Below are positions 5,548 through 8,065 of a stretch of 8,065 bases of DNA, in pieces; positions within the stretch are counted from its first letter, which is position 1, and every line of letters begins with the position of its first letter. Both the position numbers and the translations under genes were made by a program. The notes beneath the pieces are model-generated. The model saw only the letters and a list, made by a program, of their open reading frames with translations. It did no database searches and had not been told where the DNA came from. The DNA is from Candidatus Parcubacteria bacterium (GTDB lineage: Bacteria > Patescibacteriota > Minisyncoccia > Phycocordibacterales > CAIZLB01). The stretch is from positions 1 through 8,065 of the forward strand of contig JACMMR010000058.1 in the NCBI GenBank assembly GCA_014378965.1. Direction: 5' to 3'.

Positions 5548-6156
5548 ATGAAATACTCAATAGCAACAAAACTAAATATGACACAACTATTTGATGAGAA
5601 TGGTAAGGTTTATCCTGCCACTATTCTCTCATATAGTGATTTGAAAGTTACTCAAAGTAAAAGTGTCGAAAAAGATGGATATGAGGCTATACAGTTTGGT
5701 TTTGGATCAAAATCAAAAAATCAATTATCAAAAGCTGTTCTTACTCATTCAGGTGTAAATAATGAGAAAAAAGGTTTTGCATTACTAAAAGAAGTAAAAG
5801 GTATATCAGCTACAAAAGGCGATATACTTTCTTTTGATTTCGTATCTGGAGACCTTATTGAAGCAACTGGTATTACAAAAGCTAAAGGTTTCCAAGGTGT
5901 TGTAAAAAGATATAACTTTAAAGGAGGTCCAAGATCACACGGTCAAAAGCACTCAGAAAGAGAAAGAGGTTCTTCAGGTGCTGGTGGATACCAAAGAGTT
6001 TTCAAAGGAACACGTATGGCAGGACGTATGGGTGGAGATCGTATGACTTTCAAGAATCTTACTGTTATTTCAGTTGATGTTGAAAATAAGCTTGTATACA
6101 TAAAAGGAGCAATACCAGGTCGTCGAGGTACTGTTATAGAAATAAAACAAAAGTAA
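5548..6156 (+). CDS. rplC: Large ribosomal subunit protein uL3
   Basis: uL3 is an early 50S assembly protein whose long loop reaches towards the peptidyl transferase centre. The 202 residues are close to the usual bacterial length of about 205-210. Conserved stretches are MKYSIATKLNMTQLFDENGK at the start, GITKAKGFQGVVKRYNFKGG (108-127), GPRSHGQKHSERERGSSGAG (127-146), and FKGTRMAGRMGGDRMTFKNL (152-171), ending in KGAIPGRRG (186-194). The position of the glutamine methylated by PrmB in E. coli is not Gln here (GSSGAGGY), as in many bacteria. It lies 74 bases after rpsJ and 28 bases before rplD. There is no Shine-Dalgarno sequence; the start is preceded by AAAGAAAATAT. Confidence 0.97.
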   Translation: MKYSIATKLNMTQLFDENGKVYPATILSYSDLKVTQSKSVEKDGYEAIQFGFGSKSKNQLSKAVLTHSGVNNEKKGFALLKEVKGISATKGDILSFDFVSGDLIEATGITKAKGFQGVVKRYNFKGGPRSHGQKHSERERGSSGAGGYQRVFKGTRMAGRMGGDRMTFKNLTVISVDVENKLVYIKGAIPGRRGTVIEIKQK

Positions 6157-6184
6157 TCTATAAAGACGAATTAAAGATAAATAT

Positions 6185-6901
6185 ATGACAACAACTACAA
6201 CAAAAAATAAAAAAGCAATAGTATCACTTGACGCCGACGTATATTCAAAAGACGGTAAAAAAGTTTCAGATTTTACATTACCTGAAGAAGTGTTCGGCTT
6301 GAACTGGAACGCTGACCTTGTGCACCAAGTTATTACATCATTACAAACTGCAGCTCGATTTCCGTTTGCTCATGCTAAAACAAGAGGTGAAGTATCGGGA
6401 GGAGGTAAAAAACCTTGGAGACAAAAAGGAACAGGTCGTGCACGTCACGGTTCTACAAGATCTCCTATCTGGGTAGGTGGAGGTGTAGCACATGGTCCCA
6501 ACAAAGAAAAAAACTTTGATAGAAAAGTAAATAAGAAAACCAAAAATACAGCAATCAAAACAATCATCTCGCAAAAACATAGAGATGGTGAAGTTCTATT
6601 GGTTGATTCATTAGCATTTACAACTCCAAAAACTACTGAAATGAAAAAAGTATTGTTAAATCTTTCAAAGATAAATGATTCTTTGACAAAATTTGCAACT
6701 AAAAAGCATAACACTGCATTGTTTATTACAAATGCTCAAGATAAAAATTTATATCTATCACTTAGAAACTTTGGAAATATCGAGACACAATCAGTAAATG
6801 ATGTAAACGCAGTTATATTATCAAAATATAAATTTCTTGTATTCGTATCACCTGAGACCTCAATATCTACATTGAAAGATAGATTGGATAACAATAAATA
6901 A
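6185..6901 (+). CDS. rplD: Large ribosomal subunit protein uL4
   Basis: uL4 binds 23S rRNA and its extended loop lines the constriction of the nascent-peptide exit tunnel. That loop is well conserved: AKTRGEVSGGGKKPWRQKGT (64-83) and GRARHGSTRSPIWVGGGVAH (84-103). The C-terminal globular part includes EVLLVDSLAFTTPKTTEMKK and ends FLVFVSPETSISTLKDRL. At 238 residues it is longer than E. coli L4 (201), from an N-terminal extension and extra residues in the second half. The protein begins MTTTTTKNKK, a Thr run similar to that of the next gene. In E. coli L4 represses its own operon by binding the S10 leader; here the S10 leader is predicted to be too short for that. rplW starts 7 bases downstream. 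Confidence 0.97.
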   Translation: MTTTTTKNKKAIVSLDADVYSKDGKKVSDFTLPEEVFGLNWNADLVHQVITSLQTAARFPFAHAKTRGEVSGGGKKPWRQKGTGRARHGSTRSPIWVGGGVAHGPNKEKNFDRKVNKKTKNTAIKTIISQKHRDGEVLLVDSLAFTTPKTTEMKKVLLNLSKINDSLTKFATKKHNTALFITNAQDKNLYLSLRNFGNIETQSVNDVNAVILSKYKFLVFVSPETSISTLKDRLDNNK

Positions 6902-6908
6902 TAAACAT

Positions 6909-7205
6909 ATGACTACTACAACAACTACAGTTGCAAAAGCAACATATATAAAAAAACCAAGATCAACTGAGAAAGCGATTATAGCTACAGATAAAAACAA
7001 ATATGTTTTTGAAGTGGATAAAAGAGCTAATAAAGATAATCTTCGACAAGAGATTACTAAGACATATAAAGTTACTCCTACAAAGATTAATATTATTAAC
7101 ACACCTGATAAGGTTGTTATGAGAAAAGGAAGACCAGGAAAAATATCAGGTTTTAAAAAAGCTATAGTTACATTAAAAAAAGGCGATAAGATCGACGTTA
7201 TATAG
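6909..7205 (+). CDS. rplW: Large ribosomal subunit protein uL23
   Basis: uL23 sits at the exit of the peptide tunnel and is the docking site for trigger factor and the signal recognition particle. The 98 residues have the family layout: KPRSTEKAIIATDKNKYVFE (16-35), helix KDNLRQEITKTYKV, the basic loop VVMRKGRPGKISGFKKA (69-85) and final strand IVTLKKGDKIDVI. Glu21 of STEKA corresponds to the E. coli Glu18 region that contacts trigger factor. The first residues, MTTTTTTVAKAT, are a Thr-rich extension. The start is 7 bases after the rplD stop, with no Shine-Dalgarno sequence, so translation may depend on ribosomes finishing rplD. Confidence 0.96.
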   Translation: MTTTTTTVAKATYIKKPRSTEKAIIATDKNKYVFEVDKRANKDNLRQEITKTYKVTPTKINIINTPDKVVMRKGRPGKISGFKKAIVTLKKGDKIDVI

Positions 7206-7250
7206 CAATATAAATAATATTTAAGACAATAAAATTTTAATAATAAAAAC

Positions 7251-8065
7251 ATGAAAAGATATAAACCAACAACACCTTCAAGACGACATATGGTTATCGT
7301 AGAATATAAGAAAGTATTGACAACAAATGAACCACACAAAGCTTTAACTAAGGGAGTTAAAAGATCAGTAGGTAGAAACAATACCGGACGTATTACAACA
7401 CGTCATAAAGGTGCAGGTAATAAGAGGTTATATAGAGATATTGATTTCAAATATGACAAGAAAAATATTCCAGCAAAAATAGTTTCAGTTGAATATGATC
7501 CAAATAGAACCGCGTTTATATCCCTTGCACAATATGCTGACGGTGCAAAAACATATATCGTTACACCAAAAGGTATCAAAGTGGGAGATTCATTTATCGT
7601 AGCTGAAAAAACAGAAGTAAAGCTAGCTAATAGAATGATATTAAAAAATATCCCAGTAGGAACTCTTATCTATAATATCGAGCTGAAACCACAGGGAGGT
7701 GGAAGAATCGCACGTTCAGCAGGTAACTATGCACAAGTAGTGGCACATGATGCTGGATACGCACTTATCAAAATGCCTTCAACAGAAGTACGTCGTATTA
7801 TAGATACTGCTTGGGCATCAATTGGAGAAGTATCAAATGATGAGCACCACCTACAAAACGATGGTAAGGCTGGTAAAAGTAGATGGAAAGGTATAAGACC
7901 TACTGTTCGAGGTACAGCCATGAACCCTGTAGATCACCCACATGGAGGTGGAGAAGGTAGACAAGGACGAGGAAGAAGACGAGCAATCTCAATTTACGGT
8001 AAACCAACAGGAAAAGGACAAAAATCTAGAACACCTAAGAAATACTCCAACAAGTTCATCGTATC
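7251..8065 (+). CDS. rplB: Large ribosomal subunit protein uL2, 3' end cut by window
   Basis: The frame is open from ATG 7251 to the window end, giving 271 residues and two extra bases with no stop. Since uL2 is normally about 273-280 residues and the last residues here are KKYSNKFIV, only the short basic end is missing. uL2 is among the most conserved 50S proteins and is needed for subunit association and peptidyl transfer. Visible hallmarks are RNNTGRITTRHKGAGNKRLY (42-61), the OB and SH3-like middle with GTLIYNIELKPQGGGRIARS (137-156), VRGTAMNPVDHPHGGGEGR (219-237) with His229 in the same position as the E. coli residue important for activity, and GRRRAISIYGKPTGKG. The 45-base gap after rplW is A/T-only-like, with no Shine-Dalgarno sequence. 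Confidence 0.97.
   Translation, partial: MKRYKPTTPSRRHMVIVEYKKVLTTNEPHKALTKGVKRSVGRNNTGRITTRHKGAGNKRLYRDIDFKYDKKNIPAKIVSVEYDPNRTAFISLAQYADGAKTYIVTPKGIKVGDSFIVAEKTEVKLANRMILKNIPVGTLIYNIELKPQGGGRIARSAGNYAQVVAHDAGYALIKMPSTEVRRIIDTAWASIGEVSNDEHHLQNDGKAGKSRWKGIRPTVRGTAMNPVDHPHGGGEGRQGRGRRRAISIYGKPTGKGQKSRTPKKYSNKFIV

Noticed and set aside
6860..7381. 173-codon minus-strand ORF across rplD, rplW and rplB
   Set aside because: It is fully antisense to three conserved ribosomal protein genes and spans their junctions; the hydrophobic product reflects the complement of Lys-rich codons.
1..8065. UGA recoded as Gly, as in Gracilibacteria and SR1
   Set aside because: No in-frame TGA interrupts any conserved protein, and conserved Gly residues use GGN codons.

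Overview
The window looks like chromosomal DNA of a Candidate Phyla Radiation (Patescibacteria) bacterium, probably of the Parcubacteria group. The DNA is AT-rich and tightly packed. Two small membrane-anchored proteins at the left have the look of families common in these genomes: a GerMN-like protein with a conserved cysteine pair, and a short anchored protein with an IAT...GDYLMVFP...KAIIYR core. No gene start has a convincing Shine-Dalgarno sequence. The phylum call rests on family resemblance and was not tested by a search.

Left part (1-1221, + strand): the 3' end of one GerMN-like protein, a complete GerMN-like paralogue 3 bases downstream, then a separately promoted small anchored protein. 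Converging on these is a SpoU/TrmH-family RNA 2'-O-methyltransferase (1231-2040, - strand). It is divergently transcribed from a TMEM175-like potassium channel gene (2091-2879), whose end overlaps a class I SAM-dependent methyltransferase gene (2866-3594). The 50-base divergent spacer holds two extended -10 boxes placed so that both transcripts should be leaderless or nearly so.

Right part (3638-8065, + strand): translation machinery. A tRNA-Thr(GGU) gene is followed by tuf (EF-Tu), a rho-independent terminator that overlaps the next promoter, and the start of the S10 ribosomal protein operon in the usual bacterial order: rpsJ, rplC, rplD, rplW, rplB. The last gene runs off the window a few codons before its expected end. 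fusA, rpsG and rpsL, which often precede tuf, are absent here; the tRNA-Thr/tuf pairing recalls the thrT-tufB arrangement of enterobacteria.

No mobile element, CRISPR array, integrase, or clearly new multi-gene system is visible. The most unusual signals concern gene expression: leaderless or near-leaderless promoters, no Shine-Dalgarno sequences, and ACA-rich, G-poor first codons in the translation genes. No gene-free stretch exceeds 300 bases; the longest, 3711-3835, holds the probable tuf promoter and an A/T-rich leader.
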